This document shows, piece after piece, positions 7,761 to 17,403 of a stretch of 64,000 nt of DNA. Positions within the stretch are counted from its first letter, which is position 1; each line of letters starts with the position of its first letter. Below the pieces are notes generated by a model, which did not search any database, was not told the DNA's origin, and worked only from the letters and a program-made list of their open reading frames with translations. The translations under genes were made by a program, and so were the position numbers. This stretch comes from Halopseudomonas salina. GTDB taxonomy: Bacteria; Pseudomonadota; Gammaproteobacteria; Pseudomonadales; Pseudomonadaceae. Location of the stretch: assembly GCF_008641105.1 (NCBI RefSeq), contig NZ_VTTI01000003.1:349072-413071 (forward strand). Reading direction: 5' to 3'.

Positions 7761-9890
7761 TCAGGCCCCGGCAATCTCATGGATCAGCGCGGCGCGTATG
7801 CAATGCAGAACGCCCTCCTCCACTGGTTCCTCCAGCTCTTTGGCAACGGTGCGCACGCCCGGCAAATCTTCTTCGGCTTCATTGAGAAAGGCATCCTGAA
7901 TGCGCTCCAACTGGCCGGGAGGCAATTCGATAGCCTGGTGTAGCGCCAGCTTGCCGATGCTGATGGCCTGAGCCAGTTGCATGTACACCTGCTTGACCGG
8001 CATGCTCAGCTGGCGGCTGATCTGCTCTGCGGTCATCCCTGCCATAGCCAGGGCCTGGGCATCCCGACTCGCCTCTTCTGCGCCCGAAGCAGCCGGCGCA
8101 TCTCCCACCAGCACCTGAAGAAAATCGGCGCCATAGCGCTCCAGCTTGTGCGAGCCAATACCACTGACCAGCCCCATGTCCTGCAGATTACCTGGACGTT
8201 GGCGCAGCATATCCACCAGGGTCGAGTCCGGAAATATGACGTAGGGTGGCACCCCGTGAGCCTCAGCAAGCTTCTTGCGCAGCGCCCGCAGGGCTTCCCA
8301 GAGAGGTTTGTCAGCCTCGGCAATGACTGCTTTCTCGCCCGAACGCGATGGTAAGGCCGCGGTCCGGGTAGCGTCCTTGCGCAGCGCCAGAGTCTCTTCT
8401 CCACGCAGCAGAGCCCGGCAACTTTCCGACAGTCTCAGACTGCCGTAGCCGTCCAGATCGATCTCGGCCAGACCGCGAGCTATCAACTGACGGAAAACCG
8501 ATCGCCACTCCTGCTCCGACAGGTGCTTGCCGATGCCATAAGTAGACAGGTGCTGGTGACCGGCACTGCGGATCTTCTCATTGTCCCGGCCCAGCAGAAT
8601 ATCCACCAGATGACCGACCCCGTAGCGCTGACCACTGCGATAGGCGCTGGACAGCGCCATTTTTGCCGCCTCACTGCCATCCCAGGTATCAGCTGGCTCC
8701 ACGCAGTTATCGCAATAGCCGCAGGGCTCAGGCAGGGTTTCACCAAAATAGTCCAGCAGCATCTGGCGGCGGCAGCTGGTTATCTCACACAAACCCAGCA
8801 TCGCATCCAGCTTGTGCCGCTCAATCCGCTTGTGACGCTCATCCCCTTCGGAATTGGCCATGATCTGATTGAGCATCAGCACGTCCTGAAGACCATAGGC
8901 CATCCAGGCATCAGCGGGCAGACCATCGCGACCTGCCCTGCCCGTCTCCTGATAATAGGCTTCAATGCTCTTGGGCAGATCCATGTGCGCCACAAAGCGG
9001 ACATTGGACTTGTCGATCCCCATACCGAAGGCGATGGTCGCAACCATGATCAGTCCGTCTTCATTGAGAAAACGCTTCTGATGCGTAGCGCGTAGTTCGG
9101 ACGGCAGGCCCGCGTGGTATGGCAGCGCCGGCCAGCCCTGCCCGCTGAGCCACTGGGCTATGTCGTCAACCTTGCGACGTGACAGACAATAAACAATACC
9201 GGCATTGCCCTTGTGACGAGCCAGCATGCCCAATAACTGCTGCCGCGGCTTGTCCTTGGGCACAATGCGATAGAAGATATTCGGACGATCAAACCCGGAA
9301 ATGAAGCAGGGTGCGTTTTCGAGCTTCAAGCGCTGGCTGATGTCCTGCTGAGTGCGCTCGTCAGCGGTCGCAGTCAAGGCCATGCGTGGCACTTGGGGAA
9401 AATGCTCAGCCAATTGACCCAGCTGCAGATATTCCGGCCGGAAATCGTGCCCCCACTGCGACACACAATGCGCCTCGTCGATAGCAAACAGGGCGATATC
9501 CAGGGTCTGTAAAAACTGCAATGTGCGCGGCTTGAGCAAACGTTCAGGCGCGAGGTAGAGAAAGTCCAGCTCGCCGCGGCGCATCTGACCGGCGATTAGA
9601 CGCTGGTCATCCTCGCTCAAGGTGGAGTTGAGCGCGGCGGCTTTGAGACCCAGCTCATTCAGGGTAGCTACCTGGTCATCCATCAACGCGATCAGGGGCG
9701 AAACAATCACTGCGAGGCCTTCGCGCAGCAAGCCGGGGATCTGATAGCACAGGGATTTACCACCGCCGGTGGGCATCAGGACCAGGGCATCGCCACCAGT
9801 CGCCACCTGATCGATGATGTCGGCCTGCTGGCCACGAAATTCGGCATAGCCGAAGATCTCCTTGAGTCGCTGCAGAGCTTGCTCGCGCAT
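7761..9890 (-). CDS. recQ: ATP-dependent DNA helicase RecQ
   Basis: A 709-residue superfamily 2 helicase that unwinds DNA 3' to 5' in recombination and fork repair. Visible motifs in order: Walker A in MPTGGGKSLCYQIP, the DEAH-type box AIDEAHCVSQWGHDFRPEY (which includes the RecQ aromatic loop), motif VI in YYQETGRAGRDG, a zinc-binding cluster with a C-x2-C pair (CGYCDNC), a winged-helix region, and a C-terminal HRDC domain near residues 530-600. The length is normal for RecQ with a further 100-residue tail after HRDC. The ATG follows AGGGAGACCC. It is a single gene, convergent with the patatin gene and divergent from the YecA-family gene. Confidence 0.97.
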   Translation of the reverse strand: MREQALQRLKEIFGYAEFRGQQADIIDQVATGGDALVLMPTGGGKSLCYQIPGLLREGLAVIVSPLIALMDDQVATLNELGLKAAALNSTLSEDDQRLIAGQMRRGELDFLYLAPERLLKPRTLQFLQTLDIALFAIDEAHCVSQWGHDFRPEYLQLGQLAEHFPQVPRMALTATADERTQQDISQRLKLENAPCFISGFDRPNIFYRIVPKDKPRQQLLGMLARHKGNAGIVYCLSRRKVDDIAQWLSGQGWPALPYHAGLPSELRATHQKRFLNEDGLIMVATIAFGMGIDKSNVRFVAHMDLPKSIEAYYQETGRAGRDGLPADAWMAYGLQDVLMLNQIMANSEGDERHKRIERHKLDAMLGLCEITSCRRQMLLDYFGETLPEPCGYCDNCVEPADTWDGSEAAKMALSSAYRSGQRYGVGHLVDILLGRDNEKIRSAGHQHLSTYGIGKHLSEQEWRSVFRQLIARGLAEIDLDGYGSLRLSESCRALLRGEETLALRKDATRTAALPSRSGEKAVIAEADKPLWEALRALRKKLAEAHGVPPYVIFPDSTLVDMLRQRPGNLQDMGLVSGIGSHKLERYGADFLQVLVGDAPAASGAEEASRDAQALAMAGMTAEQISRQLSMPVKQVYMQLAQAISIGKLALHQAIELPPGQLERIQDAFLNEAEEDLPGVRTVAKELEEPVEEGVLHCIRAALIHEIAGA

Positions 9891-10064
9891 GGGTCTCCCT
9901 AGGGTGAAGATGACGGATCATGGCGATCGCGTCGGCCTGGTAAGCAAAACATTGTACCAGCCTCGCCCGGCAAGTCCGCGCCCCATGTCAACTTGCCACA
10001 AGCGCTTTGGCAAAAGCGCGGAGGCGCGCGTACAATGCATGCATTATCCACTATGAGGTGTCCC

Positions 10065-10652
10065 ATGTCCTTCGCCGACCAACTCGAGCGCCTGCAGGAA
10101 TTTCTAGATGCAGACGACCTGCACGATGAAGCACTGGATTACCTTGCCTCGCACGGATATCTCGCTGCTCTGTGCATCAGTCCGGTAGACGTACCCGAAG
10201 AGGAGTGGATTGCCGAGCTCTTCGCCGAGGAGCCGAACTACCGCGACGAGGCGCATAAAACCGATATTGAAGATGGACTGCGCACGCTGAAATCACAGAT
10301 TGCCCGGGAACTGGCCAGTGACGAAGACCTTGAGCCGCCGTGCGATCTGGAACTGGGCGATGAGCCGGACCTGTCAGACCTGCGTAGCTGGTGTGTGGGC
10401 TTTCTCGAAGGCGTTTTCCTGCGCGAGGAAGACTGGTTCGACAAGGATGAAGAAACCGTCAGTGAACTGCTGCTGCCGATCATGGTGGGCTCAGGCCTGT
10501 TTGAAGATCAGCCGGAGTTTGCAGAAATCGCCCAGGATGAAGACATGGTCGATGACATGATGCAGCACATCCCCGAAATCCTCACGCAACTGTTCTTGTT
10601 GTTCCACGCACCGGAAGACAAGCCCAAGCCGGCATTGTTGTCGCGTCACTGA
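10065..10652 (+). CDS. YecA / UPF0149 family protein
   Basis: A 195-residue, very acidic protein of the YecA/YgfB family. The characteristic segments are the early LDYLASHGYLAALCI helix and the WCVGFLEGVF motif in the middle, followed by the LLPIMVGSGLF segment. There is no C-terminal SEC-C zinc motif, so it is the short YecA-like form. Its function is unknown; related proteins sit near aminopeptidase genes in other genomes. The frame is open back to 9993, but the ATG at 10065 has GAGGTG just upstream and begins the conserved region. A strong terminator follows at 10673. Confidence 0.85.
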   Translation: MSFADQLERLQEFLDADDLHDEALDYLASHGYLAALCISPVDVPEEEWIAELFAEEPNYRDEAHKTDIEDGLRTLKSQIARELASDEDLEPPCDLELGDEPDLSDLRSWCVGFLEGVFLREEDWFDKDEETVSELLLPIMVGSGLFEDQPEFAEIAQDEDMVDDMMQHIPEILTQLFLLFHAPEDKPKPALLSRH

Positions 10653-10672
10653 AGTCGGTTACGCCATTGAAG

Positions 10673-10702
10673 AAGGGCCTGCAAATGCAGGCCCTTTTTT
10701 GT
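10673..10702 (+). terminator. Rho-independent terminator after the YecA-family gene
   Basis: A perfect 10-base stem, AAGGGCCTGC / GCAGGCCCTT, with an AAAT loop, running into TTTTTTG. It sits 20 bases after the YecA-family stop and immediately beside the end of the convergent DUF6122 gene. The A-rich left side means it may also work for the opposite strand. Confidence 0.9.
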
Positions 10703-10703
10703 T

Positions 10704-11033
10704 TCAGATCCCGGGGAATCCGGCCATCCGCCAGCAGTCACTGGCGTCAACTGCCATGTGAATGAGTAGGCCGATGCCCACCAGCCGCAACGGTTGCCAC
10801 AGCGTCATCAGCAGGTAACCGGTGATCGCCGTATAGGTGTGCAATGGATGAAAGCCGATCGAGCAACGGTCGGCGGCAAAAATGGGATCGGCAAGCAAAT
10901 GATCGAGATCCACCAGCATTACCGCCACCATGATCAACCACGCTTTCTGCCATTGCTGACGAAAGAACACCAGGGCAACAACCAAAGGCAGCAGAAAATG
11001 CAAAAAAAGATGAAAAGCAAAGGTAACTGTCAT
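10704..11033 (-). CDS. DUF6122 family membrane protein
   Basis: A 109-residue protein with three to four hydrophobic segments. It has a histidine- and aspartate-rich centre: LVDLDHLLADPIF, then FHPLHTY, then a C-terminal IHMAVDASDCW. This pattern matches DUF6122 and resembles the metal-binding layout of membrane metal-dependent hydrolases of the YdjM type, though no activity is established. Its ATG overlaps the stop of the DsbA-like gene upstream by ATGA, so it is the last gene of the trhO / DsbA-like / DUF6122 unit. Confidence 0.75.
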   Translation of the reverse strand: MTVTFAFHLFLHFLLPLVVALVFFRQQWQKAWLIMVAVMLVDLDHLLADPIFAADRCSIGFHPLHTYTAITGYLLMTLWQPLRLVGIGLLIHMAVDASDCWRMAGFPGI

Positions 11034-11668
11034 GCGACGCTGGCGCCCTCACCGGCAGCTACCCAGCGCTCCAGCAGCGGAAGAACGTCACTTGGCGACT
11101 GGTAACCGTTAGCTATCAGCGCCAACTGCCCGTCGCGCTCGGCCAGCAGGGTCGGGAACCCGGCAATACCCAGGTCCCGCGTCCAGGAAAAATCCGCTGC
11201 TATTGCAGCACGGCTGATTTCCGCATCAAAACACTCACCGAAAGCCTTGCGTGAGTAGCCCACCTGTTCCGCCAGCTCAATCAGTGCCAACGTCTGGCCA
11301 ACGTCCTCGGCTCTGGCGTAAAAGGCCTGTTGAATTGCGCTGACCAGAGCCCAGACTCTGTCGGCGTCCAAGGCTCGCCCCGCAACCAGGGCACGGCATG
11401 CAGGCTCTGTGTTGTAAACGAATGTCGCTGGCAGGTCGTCCGGCGTCATAAATGGCTGGCCAGATGCGATAGCTACCGCTTCCCAATGCTCCCCAAGAGC
11501 TCCCCTGGCAGCATCATCCAGCGGTGAGCGGGCCCCCGGTCGCAACCCACCAGCCACCAGATGGATGGACAAGCTCGGATAACGCTCGATAATCTGCTCG
11601 ATAACAGGTGCAAACCCCCAGCACCATGAACACATCGGGTCCATCACGTATAGCAGTCGCTGAGCCAT
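11030..11668 (-). CDS. DsbA family thioredoxin-fold oxidoreductase
   Basis: A 212-residue protein with an N-terminal strand leading into MDPMCSWCWGF, a thioredoxin-type C-x-x-C active site of sequence CSWC, then a helical insertion and a GIAGFPTLL segment with the cis-proline. There is no signal peptide, so it should be cytoplasmic. It belongs to the FrnE-like or isomerase-type DsbA relatives and not to periplasmic DsbA (which has CPHC). An upstream ATG at 11683 overlaps the trhO stop (ATGA), but only the ATG at 11668 has a good GGAG six bases before it, so I chose that. The partner protein or substrate is unknown. Confidence 0.85.
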   Translation of the reverse strand: MAQRLLYVMDPMCSWCWGFAPVIEQIIERYPSLSIHLVAGGLRPGARSPLDDAARGALGEHWEAVAIASGQPFMTPDDLPATFVYNTEPACRALVAGRALDADRVWALVSAIQQAFYARAEDVGQTLALIELAEQVGYSRKAFGECFDAEISRAAIAADFSWTRDLGIAGFPTLLAERDGQLALIANGYQSPSDVLPLLERWVAAGEGASVA

Positions 11669-11679
11669 GGTTGTCTCCG

Positions 11680-12624
11680 TCATGTCGTGCTGTCAGATGA
11701 TGATTGGGCCTGTTGCTGCCCTATCGGATGCGGCTGGTTGCGCAGCTTGGCCAATTTCACCTGACGCTGACGCTCTTCGGCACGGCGCCGGGTCTTCTCT
11801 GGCAGGCTATCGTAGCAGCGCGGGCAACTGATACCTTCCTGATACTGCGGCGATGCTTTCTCTTCAGCAGATATCGGGTGGCGGCAGGCGTGGCACTGGT
11901 CAAAGGAGCCCGGCGCCAGATCATGTCTCACGGTTACCCGATTGTCGAAAACGAAACACTCGCCATTCCAGCGACTTTCCTCTGCGGGTACCTCCTCAAA
12001 ATACTTGAGAATGCCGCCCTTGAGATGAAACACCTCGTCGAAACCTTCCTGCAACATGAAACTTGATGCCTTCTCGCAGCGTATCCCGCCGGTGCAGAAC
12101 ATCGCCACCTTCTTGTGTTTCGCCGGGTCATAGTGCGCTTTGACATACTCGGGAAACTCACGAAAACTTTTGGTCTGAGGGTCTATCGCGCCTTCAAAGG
12201 TACCTATCGATACCTCGTAGTCATTGCGGGTATCGATCAGCAGTACCTCGGGGTCGCTGATCAACGCGTTCCAATCAGCAGGCTCAACATAGGTGCCGAC
12301 CTTCTCGTTGGGACTCACGCCCTCGACGCCGATGGTCACGATCTCCTTCTTCAGCTTGACCTTGGTGCGGTAGAAGGGCATCTCTTCACAGATGGATTCC
12401 TTGTGATCCACATCGCTCAGACGGGGATCGCTGCGCAGCCAGCCGAGCACCGCATCCATGCCCTCGCGAGGGCCGGCAATGGTGCCATTGATACCCTCGC
12501 GAGCCAGTAACAGGGTGCCCTTGACGCCATTGGCGAGCAGGGTATCGAGAAGGGGTTGGCGCAGATTCTGGAAGTCTTCCAGCGTAACGAACTTGTACAG
12601 CGCCACTACGACGATTCGGGACAT
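11680..12624 (-). CDS. trhO: tRNA uridine(34) hydroxylase, rhodanese-like (TrhO/YceA)
   Basis: A 314-residue protein of the YceA/TrhO family, which hydroxylates uridine 34 of certain tRNAs with molecular oxygen as the first step to 5-methoxy or 5-carboxymethoxy uridine. It has the N-terminal ferredoxin-like domain (YKFVTLEDF, then [16 protein letters not shown]), a central rhodanese domain ([12 protein letters not shown]) with the active-site cysteine in [13 protein letters not shown], and a C-terminal tail with a four-cysteine cluster (CHAC then CPRC) as in the family. It is the first gene of a coupled three-gene unit. Confidence 0.95.
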   Translation of the reverse strand: MSRIVVVALYKFVTLEDFQNLRQPLLDTLLANGVKGTLLLAREGINGTIAGPREGMDAVLGWLRSDPRLSDVDHKESICEEMPFYRTKVKLKKEIVTIGVEGVSPNEKVGTYVEPADWNALISDPEVLLIDTRNDYEVSIGTFEGAIDPQTKSFREFPEYVKAHYDPAKHKKVAMFCTGGIRCEKASSFMLQEGFDEVFHLKGGILKYFEEVPAEESRWNGECFVFDNRVTVRHDLAPGSFDQCHACRHPISAEEKASPQYQEGISCPRCYDSLPEKTRRRAEERQRQVKLAKLRNQPHPIGQQQAQSSSDSTT

Positions 12625-12706
12625 TATCTACCTCGGTATTCAGTTATCGCCCACGTAAAGGGCGTACCATTTGCCCGGGCAATTCTAACAGAGGCCTGCC
12701 CCGGCG

Positions 12707-13021
12707 TCAGCGACCTGTCTTGCCGCCGCCCAGACAGTTTGGAGAATCCGGAGCCTGCTGAAGGGTGCTCCACTCCTCAGGTGTGTAGGTATGCAGTGCC
12801 AGTGCGTGTATACGTGACATCAGATCCCCCAGGCTGCGGTACACGGCCTGGTGGCGCTTGACTGCATTCAGACCAGCGAACTCATTACTGACCACCACCG
12901 CTTTGAAATGCGACTCGGAGCCCGGCGGCACATTATGCATGTGGCTTTCGTTTACCAGGTCAAGGTGAACCGGCTGCAGGCTCTGCATGGCCTGGTGCAA
13001 TGCATTCTGGACTTCGCCCAT
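12707..13021 (-). CDS. bolA: BolA family protein
   Basis: A 104-residue BolA-fold protein. The conserved HFKAVVVSNEFAGLNAVKRHQAVY segment (residues about 37-61) has the histidine and the FxGxxxVxRH motif of the family, and SRIHALALHTYTPEEW closes the fold. BolA proteins partner with monothiol glutaredoxins in [2Fe-2S] handling and affect cell shape and stress responses. The next gene downstream, trhO, is 82 bases away and the DUF2059 gene 77 bases upstream, all on the same strand, so these may share a transcript. Confidence 0.92.
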   Translation of the reverse strand: MGEVQNALHQAMQSLQPVHLDLVNESHMHNVPPGSESHFKAVVVSNEFAGLNAVKRHQAVYRSLGDLMSRIHALALHTYTPEEWSTLQQAPDSPNCLGGGKTGR

Positions 13022-13098
13022 GATGTCTCCGTCAAAAAAAGGAATATCGACTCAATTGTCAGCACAATCGTCGCGGATGATTGTACCTCAGGACATGC

Positions 13099-13617
13099 CT
13101 AGCGCAGTCCTTGCTGCCGCGTTTCAATCTCATCTGCCATACGCTCCAACAACAACTGAATCTCGGGTTCCAGACGCTCCTCCACGCGTGCGCGGCTAAT
13201 TGCCATGGAGTCGCGGGTAAGCTGCGGCAGGTGCTGCATCAGCTTGCGTCCGGCAGGCGACTGGTAGAACTGCGCCAACTCCTCGAACTCATCTTCACTG
13301 AACACCGGTAGATAGAGGTCGATCAGCTCGTCACGCATCGACTCCCAGGCGAGCTCTCGATCGAGCACCTCACGGGCCTGCTGCTGATAGCTGCGCAGCA
13401 CAGACTCGTACTGCAAGGATCCGCCCAGCTGGGAAAACTGCGCATTGATCAGGTTGCTTACCTGGGCATAGACCGGCGCGGTCATGCCCTGCGCATTGGC
13501 CAACTTTAGAAATCGCTCGGCACTGGCCCGATGGGATGCCTCGTCGGCCAATGCCGGGGTAATTTGTCCGCTCCCCAGCAGCAGCCAGAACAGCAGGGGC
13601 AACAAATGAATACGCAT
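13099..13617 (-). CDS. DUF2059 periplasmic protein
   Basis: A 172-residue protein that starts with a signal peptide (about residues 1-25, cleaved after an Ala-Leu-Ala). The mature part is helical with the DUF2059 signature around LYLPVFSEDEFEELAQFYQSP, then GRKLMQHLPQL. No biochemical role is known for the family. The frame is open back to 13671, but the ATG at 13617 follows AGAAG and gives a proper signal peptide. Its gene is divergent from fumC, 84 bases apart, and upstream of bolA. Confidence 0.85.
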   Translation of the reverse strand: MRIHLLPLLFWLLLGSGQITPALADEASHRASAERFLKLANAQGMTAPVYAQVSNLINAQFSQLGGSLQYESVLRSYQQQAREVLDRELAWESMRDELIDLYLPVFSEDEFEELAQFYQSPAGRKLMQHLPQLTRDSMAISRARVEERLEPEIQLLLERMADEIETRQQGLR

Positions 13618-13701
13618 GGATCTTCTGGTTTCCCCGGGTACATCCAATGAAGCTTCTATACTGACAGCCATGACTCACATTGACCACTATGGAGGCTCAG
13701 C

Positions 13702-15087
13702 ATGAGTACGCGATTAGAATCAGACAGTATGGGCGATATCGAAGTCCCCGCAGACCGTTACTGGGGCGCCCAGACACAACGCTCGTTGCACCATTTTGCG
13801 ATCGGTGAAGAGCGGATTCCGATCTCTGTGGTTCATGCGCTAGCGTTGATAAAGAAGGCCTCGGCGCGGGTAAACCACCAGCTCGGCAATCTGGACGAAG
13901 ATACTGCCATCCTGATCGAACAGGCAGCGGATGACGTCATTGAAGGCCGGCTGAATGACAACTTTCCGCTATCCGTCTGGCAGACCGGTAGCGGCACTCA
14001 GAGCAACATGAATGCCAATGAAGTTATCGCCGGACGAGCCAACGAGCTGTCTGGTGGTGAGCGCGGTGGCAAGCAGCCTGTGCATCCCAATGATCACGTC
14101 AACAAATCCCAGAGCTCCAACGATACCTTTCCCAGTGCGATGCATATCGCGGCCGTCCTGCAAACCCGGGAAAAGCTGATTCCCGCCGTAAGCGAACTGC
14201 GCCAGGCGCTCGACGACAAGGCACGCTGTTACGAGCAACTGATCAAGATAGGTCGCACCCACATGATGGACGCCACGCCGGTGACCTTCGGCCAGGAGCT
14301 TTCCGCCTTCGTTGCACAACTGGATATGGGGTTGCTGGCAGTAGAGCAGGCGCTGCCTGGGGTGTACGCCCTGGCGCAGGGTGGAACTGCCGTGGGAACC
14401 GGTCTGAATGCGCCAACCGGCTTTGCCACAACACTGGCCGAGGAGGTCGCGCGCCTTACCGGCCAACCCTTTATTAGTGCGCCAAACAAGTTCGCTGCTC
14501 TCAGCGGTCACGAGCCCCTGATCCAGCTGCATGGCGCCTGCAAGCAATTGGCAGCCACCCTGATGAAACTGGCCAACGACCTGCGCTTGCTCGGCAGCGG
14601 TCCACGGGCCGGCTTCGCCGAAATTCGGTTGCCGGCGAACGAACCCGGTAGCTCGATCATGCCCGGCAAGGTTAACCCGACCCAGTGTGAAGCGCTCTCA
14701 ATGATCGCCTGCCAGGTGCAGGGCAATGATGTCACCCTGGGCATCGCCGCGAGCAGCGGTCACTTGCAGTTGAATGTGTTCAAACCTGTGATTATCCATA
14801 CCCTCTTGCAATCAATCCGTCTGTTGACCGACGGCTGTAACAGCTTCCGCGAGCACTGCGTGGAGGGTATGGAGCCGGATAGCCAGCGCATGCGTGAGCA
14901 TCTGGACAACAGCCTGATGCTGGTCACCGCGCTCAATCCGGTTATCGGTTATGACAAGGCGGCGGATATTGCCAAGAAGGCCTACAAGGAGGGTACCACC
15001 CTGAAACAGGCCGCGCTGGCGCTGAATTATCTGAGCGAAGCGGAGTTCGACAAGGCCGTCAAACCCGAGCAAATGGTCGGGAGCTAG
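13702..15087 (+). CDS. fumC: Class II fumarate hydratase
   Basis: A 461-residue, oxygen-stable, iron-free fumarase that interconverts fumarate and malate in the TCA cycle. The active-site segments are visible: [16 protein letters not shown], the [13 protein letters not shown] segment, [16 protein letters not shown] and the superfamily signature [15 protein letters not shown]. The length is that of family members. The gene has its own short upstream region that it shares with the divergent DUF2059 gene. In Pseudomonas, FumC forms usually take over when iron is short; whether that is so here cannot be read. Confidence 0.97.
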   Translation: MSTRLESDSMGDIEVPADRYWGAQTQRSLHHFAIGEERIPISVVHALALIKKASARVNHQLGNLDEDTAILIEQAADDVIEGRLNDNFPLSVWQTGSGTQSNMNANEVIAGRANELSGGERGGKQPVHPNDHVNKSQSSNDTFPSAMHIAAVLQTREKLIPAVSELRQALDDKARCYEQLIKIGRTHMMDATPVTFGQELSAFVAQLDMGLLAVEQALPGVYALAQGGTAVGTGLNAPTGFATTLAEEVARLTGQPFISAPNKFAALSGHEPLIQLHGACKQLAATLMKLANDLRLLGSGPRAGFAEIRLPANEPGSSIMPGKVNPTQCEALSMIACQVQGNDVTLGIAASSGHLQLNVFKPVIIHTLLQSIRLLTDGCNSFREHCVEGMEPDSQRMREHLDNSLMLVTALNPVIGYDKAADIAKKAYKEGTTLKQAALALNYLSEAEFDKAVKPEQMVGS

Positions 15088-15092
15088 GCCCT

Positions 15093-15118
15093 TTTTCGCG
15101 GCCGAGCGGCCGCGAAAA
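15093..15118. repeat. Perfect 12-base-pair palindromic hairpin between fumC and the EamA gene
   Basis: TTTTCGCGGCCG and CGGCCGCGAAAA pair perfectly around a two-base loop, between the ends of two convergent genes. T-runs stand on the 5' side and A-runs on the 3' side, the reverse of a standard terminator, on both strands. It may still slow transcription or protect RNA ends, but I do not call it a rho-independent terminator. Confidence 0.6.
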
Positions 15119-15124
15119 GCTGAT

Positions 15125-16105
15125 TCAGGACGCTGCCGGCGGTGGCGTAATCGCCAACCGCCGCAGCCGTCGACTTTTCAGTTTCTGAATCAGACTTGGC
15201 GCCAGCGCAACCAACGCCGATCCTGTCACGACCAGCAAGGCGCCCAGGTACGCCAGGTTGTTCAGCAGCTCGGGCGTGATGACTGTCGGCCACAGCATCG
15301 AGCCCAGAGCAACCATAGCGAAGGTGAACAAAGGAGTAGTGGCAATGGTCGCACTCACTCTTGATGCCTCCCAATGCACCAGTGCTTCGGCAAAGGCGCC
15401 GTAAGCGATCAAAGTGTTCAGGCAACAGCCCACCAGCAGCCAGAACTGCAACGTGGTCAACTGCATGACCGAGGCGGGTGCGGCCAGCGGTAACAAGAGT
15501 GTTGAACAGGCAAGATAGATGACCATCATTACCGTAATCGAAGACCAGATGGTCAGCAGCTGCTTCTGTGCCAATCCGTAGAGCGCCCAGGTTGCCGCAG
15601 CGCCCAGCGTGATCAGAATACCCAGCGTATAACTGGTCATTTGCGTAAAAAGTTCGACGAGACGCTGATTGAAGAACAAGACGAAACCGACCACCAACAC
15701 CGAGAGACCAATGAGCTGACCTATACCGAACCTCTCCCGGAATACCCACATACTTCCAAGCATCAGCATCACAGGTGCAACCTGGATCATCAGCTGCATG
15801 GTGCCGGGAGTCAGCCTGCTCAAACCCATCAGATACAGTACGTAGTTGAATGTAAGCCCCAGAATGGCGACAACCAGCAGCCATCTGTTGGTCACTGACA
15901 GCGCCCTTATTGACGGCAGGCGGCGCCGCCAGGCGAGCCAGGCAAAGAGTATTACGCCAGCGGTGAACAGGCGGTACCAGGTCACGGTGTAGGGATCCAT
16001 GCCCTTGAGCACTTCCTTGAGCATGATGGGCAGTACCGCCCAGAGTACCGTAGTAATCATGGCCAGAAGAAAACCGTACAACCAACGACCTGACGAAACG
16101 TGCAT
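15125..16105 (-). CDS. DMT superfamily (EamA) transporter
   Basis: A 326-residue inner-membrane protein with ten hydrophobic segments arranged as two repeats of the EamA domain (about residues 8-145 and 155-300). Repeat signatures include the VTWYRLFTAGVILF segment and the central gap near RLVELFTQ. Members export amino acids, purines or other metabolites; the substrate cannot be told from sequence. The C-terminus is short and basic (SRRLRRLA), consistent with a cytoplasmic end. The frame opens at 16144, but the ATG at 16105 has AGGTG upstream and starts just before the first membrane helix. Confidence 0.88.
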   Translation of the reverse strand: MHVSSGRWLYGFLLAMITTVLWAVLPIMLKEVLKGMDPYTVTWYRLFTAGVILFAWLAWRRRLPSIRALSVTNRWLLVVAILGLTFNYVLYLMGLSRLTPGTMQLMIQVAPVMLMLGSMWVFRERFGIGQLIGLSVLVVGFVLFFNQRLVELFTQMTSYTLGILITLGAAATWALYGLAQKQLLTIWSSITVMMVIYLACSTLLLPLAAPASVMQLTTLQFWLLVGCCLNTLIAYGAFAEALVHWEASRVSATIATTPLFTFAMVALGSMLWPTVITPELLNNLAYLGALLVVTGSALVALAPSLIQKLKSRRLRRLAITPPPAAS

Positions 16106-16316
16106 GGGACACCTGAAACAGGGAAAGGGCGGATAATCCGGCATTCTAGTGAGCGCTGCGTCAGGAGCACAGCTACAGCTGACAGGAAGTTGCGGTACTA
16201 ACTGTTACGGGCAAAAAAACAGCTGCGCCCTCGCGGGTAGCAGCTCAAGGGAGAGCAGAACACTTGGACGATAATGACTTTGGCCAAGGTCGCAGACCAT
16301 TGGACCAAGGTCTGAG

Positions 16317-17267
16317 CTAAGCGCCCCTGGAGGGGTCGCGGTCCTCGGTGCGATGCCAACCCTTCTCATCTGGTGCCACCGGGTACCGTGCCCAACGCAC
16401 AAACTCGGAAAGCCGGGTAATGCCGGTGCCACCCTCGCCCATACCCTTGATGGTTCTGTAACGCACGCGTCCGGGGCGCCCGGGCCGCCGAGCTACAATT
16501 TGCAGCACCTCGCGTACTGACCAGTTCTTGCCGGGCATGCCGTTGCTGTAAAAACCGCCCACCTTGAGGTCTTCCTCGGCGACCCGCTTGCTTTTGGCAT
16601 GGGAGTTTGCAAGCTCAACCAGCTTGAGCAGATCATCAAATTGGATGTCGACATAGGAATCCATCTCGCGCAATGCGTGGTGGAAGTCTTCGGGGGCGAT
16701 GCCGGTGAGTTTGCCAGGCTCGGCCCTGGCCAGCGCCAGGGGATAGCGACGCCACTCGAACAGGCTGTTGAACAGTATGGCGGCCCCGACGATTACCAGA
16801 GCGTCGAGCAGGATCGGATACAGCACGAAAGAGAAACCGGCCTGCTGGATCTCCAGCCCGCCCAGAACCACGATCATGGCGGTGGCCCCACCAGGCGGAT
16901 GCAGACAGCGGGCATACATCATCAACATGATGCTCCCGCCCACTGCAAATGCGGCAACCCAGGGGCCCGCCGGCAGCCAGAGCGTGCATGCAACACCGAA
17001 TGTCGCCGAAATCCCCTGACCGCCAAGTACCGGCCACGGCTGGGACAGCGTGCCGTGGGGCATTGCAAAAACCAGGACCGCACTGGCACCCATGGAGCCG
17101 GTGACCCAGAGAGCGCCCTCTCCAGCCATGCCGAGATGGGTAATCCAATACACCAGCAACAATGAAATGGTCGCGCCTAGTGCAGAAAGCAATTTTTCCT
17201 GGTGGCTGGTGCTATCCGGCCGCCAACCAATAAAATGCAGGCTTGTGCTCAGCCATCGACGCCCCAT
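16317..17267 (-). CDS. HPP family membrane protein with a C-terminal cytoplasmic extension
   Basis: A 316-residue protein. Residues from about 25 to 185 form the HPP membrane domain with four or five helices and the defining HPPGGATA motif; GSMGASAVLVFAMPHGTLSQP is also typical. HPP proteins of cyanobacteria and chloroplasts carry nitrite; the bacterial substrate is not known. The last 120 residues are soluble and do not look like the CBS pair often found in this place: they contain WSVREVLQIVARR and a glycine-rich stretch before a charged tail. The ATG at 17267 is preceded by GGGAGAGG, better than the upstream starts in the same frame. It is a single gene, divergent from phhB. Confidence 0.85.
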   Translation of the reverse strand: MGRRWLSTSLHFIGWRPDSTSHQEKLLSALGATISLLLVYWITHLGMAGEGALWVTGSMGASAVLVFAMPHGTLSQPWPVLGGQGISATFGVACTLWLPAGPWVAAFAVGGSIMLMMYARCLHPPGGATAMIVVLGGLEIQQAGFSFVLYPILLDALVIVGAAILFNSLFEWRRYPLALARAEPGKLTGIAPEDFHHALREMDSYVDIQFDDLLKLVELANSHAKSKRVAEEDLKVGGFYSNGMPGKNWSVREVLQIVARRPGRPGRVRYRTIKGMGEGGTGITRLSEFVRWARYPVAPDEKGWHRTEDRDPSRGA

Positions 17268-17403
17268 CGAACCTCTCCCCGGCTGAATTGGCGAAAAAAC
17301 CATGATACTCCCTGTTACATCGAGGGCGACAGCTCCCTGCGCCTCGATAACTCGGCTGCTATGCTGAGAGCTCGACACTTCAGACAACAGACAGGAGCAT
17401 CAC

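Noticed and set aside
15093..15118. Terminator between fumC and the EamA gene
   Set aside because: The hairpin is perfect, but T-runs precede and A-runs follow it on both strands, the opposite of a rho-independent terminator.
15084..16112. 342-residue frame overlapping the EamA gene on the same strand
   Set aside because: Histidine- and arginine-rich low-complexity translation with no membrane helices; shadow of the EamA gene.
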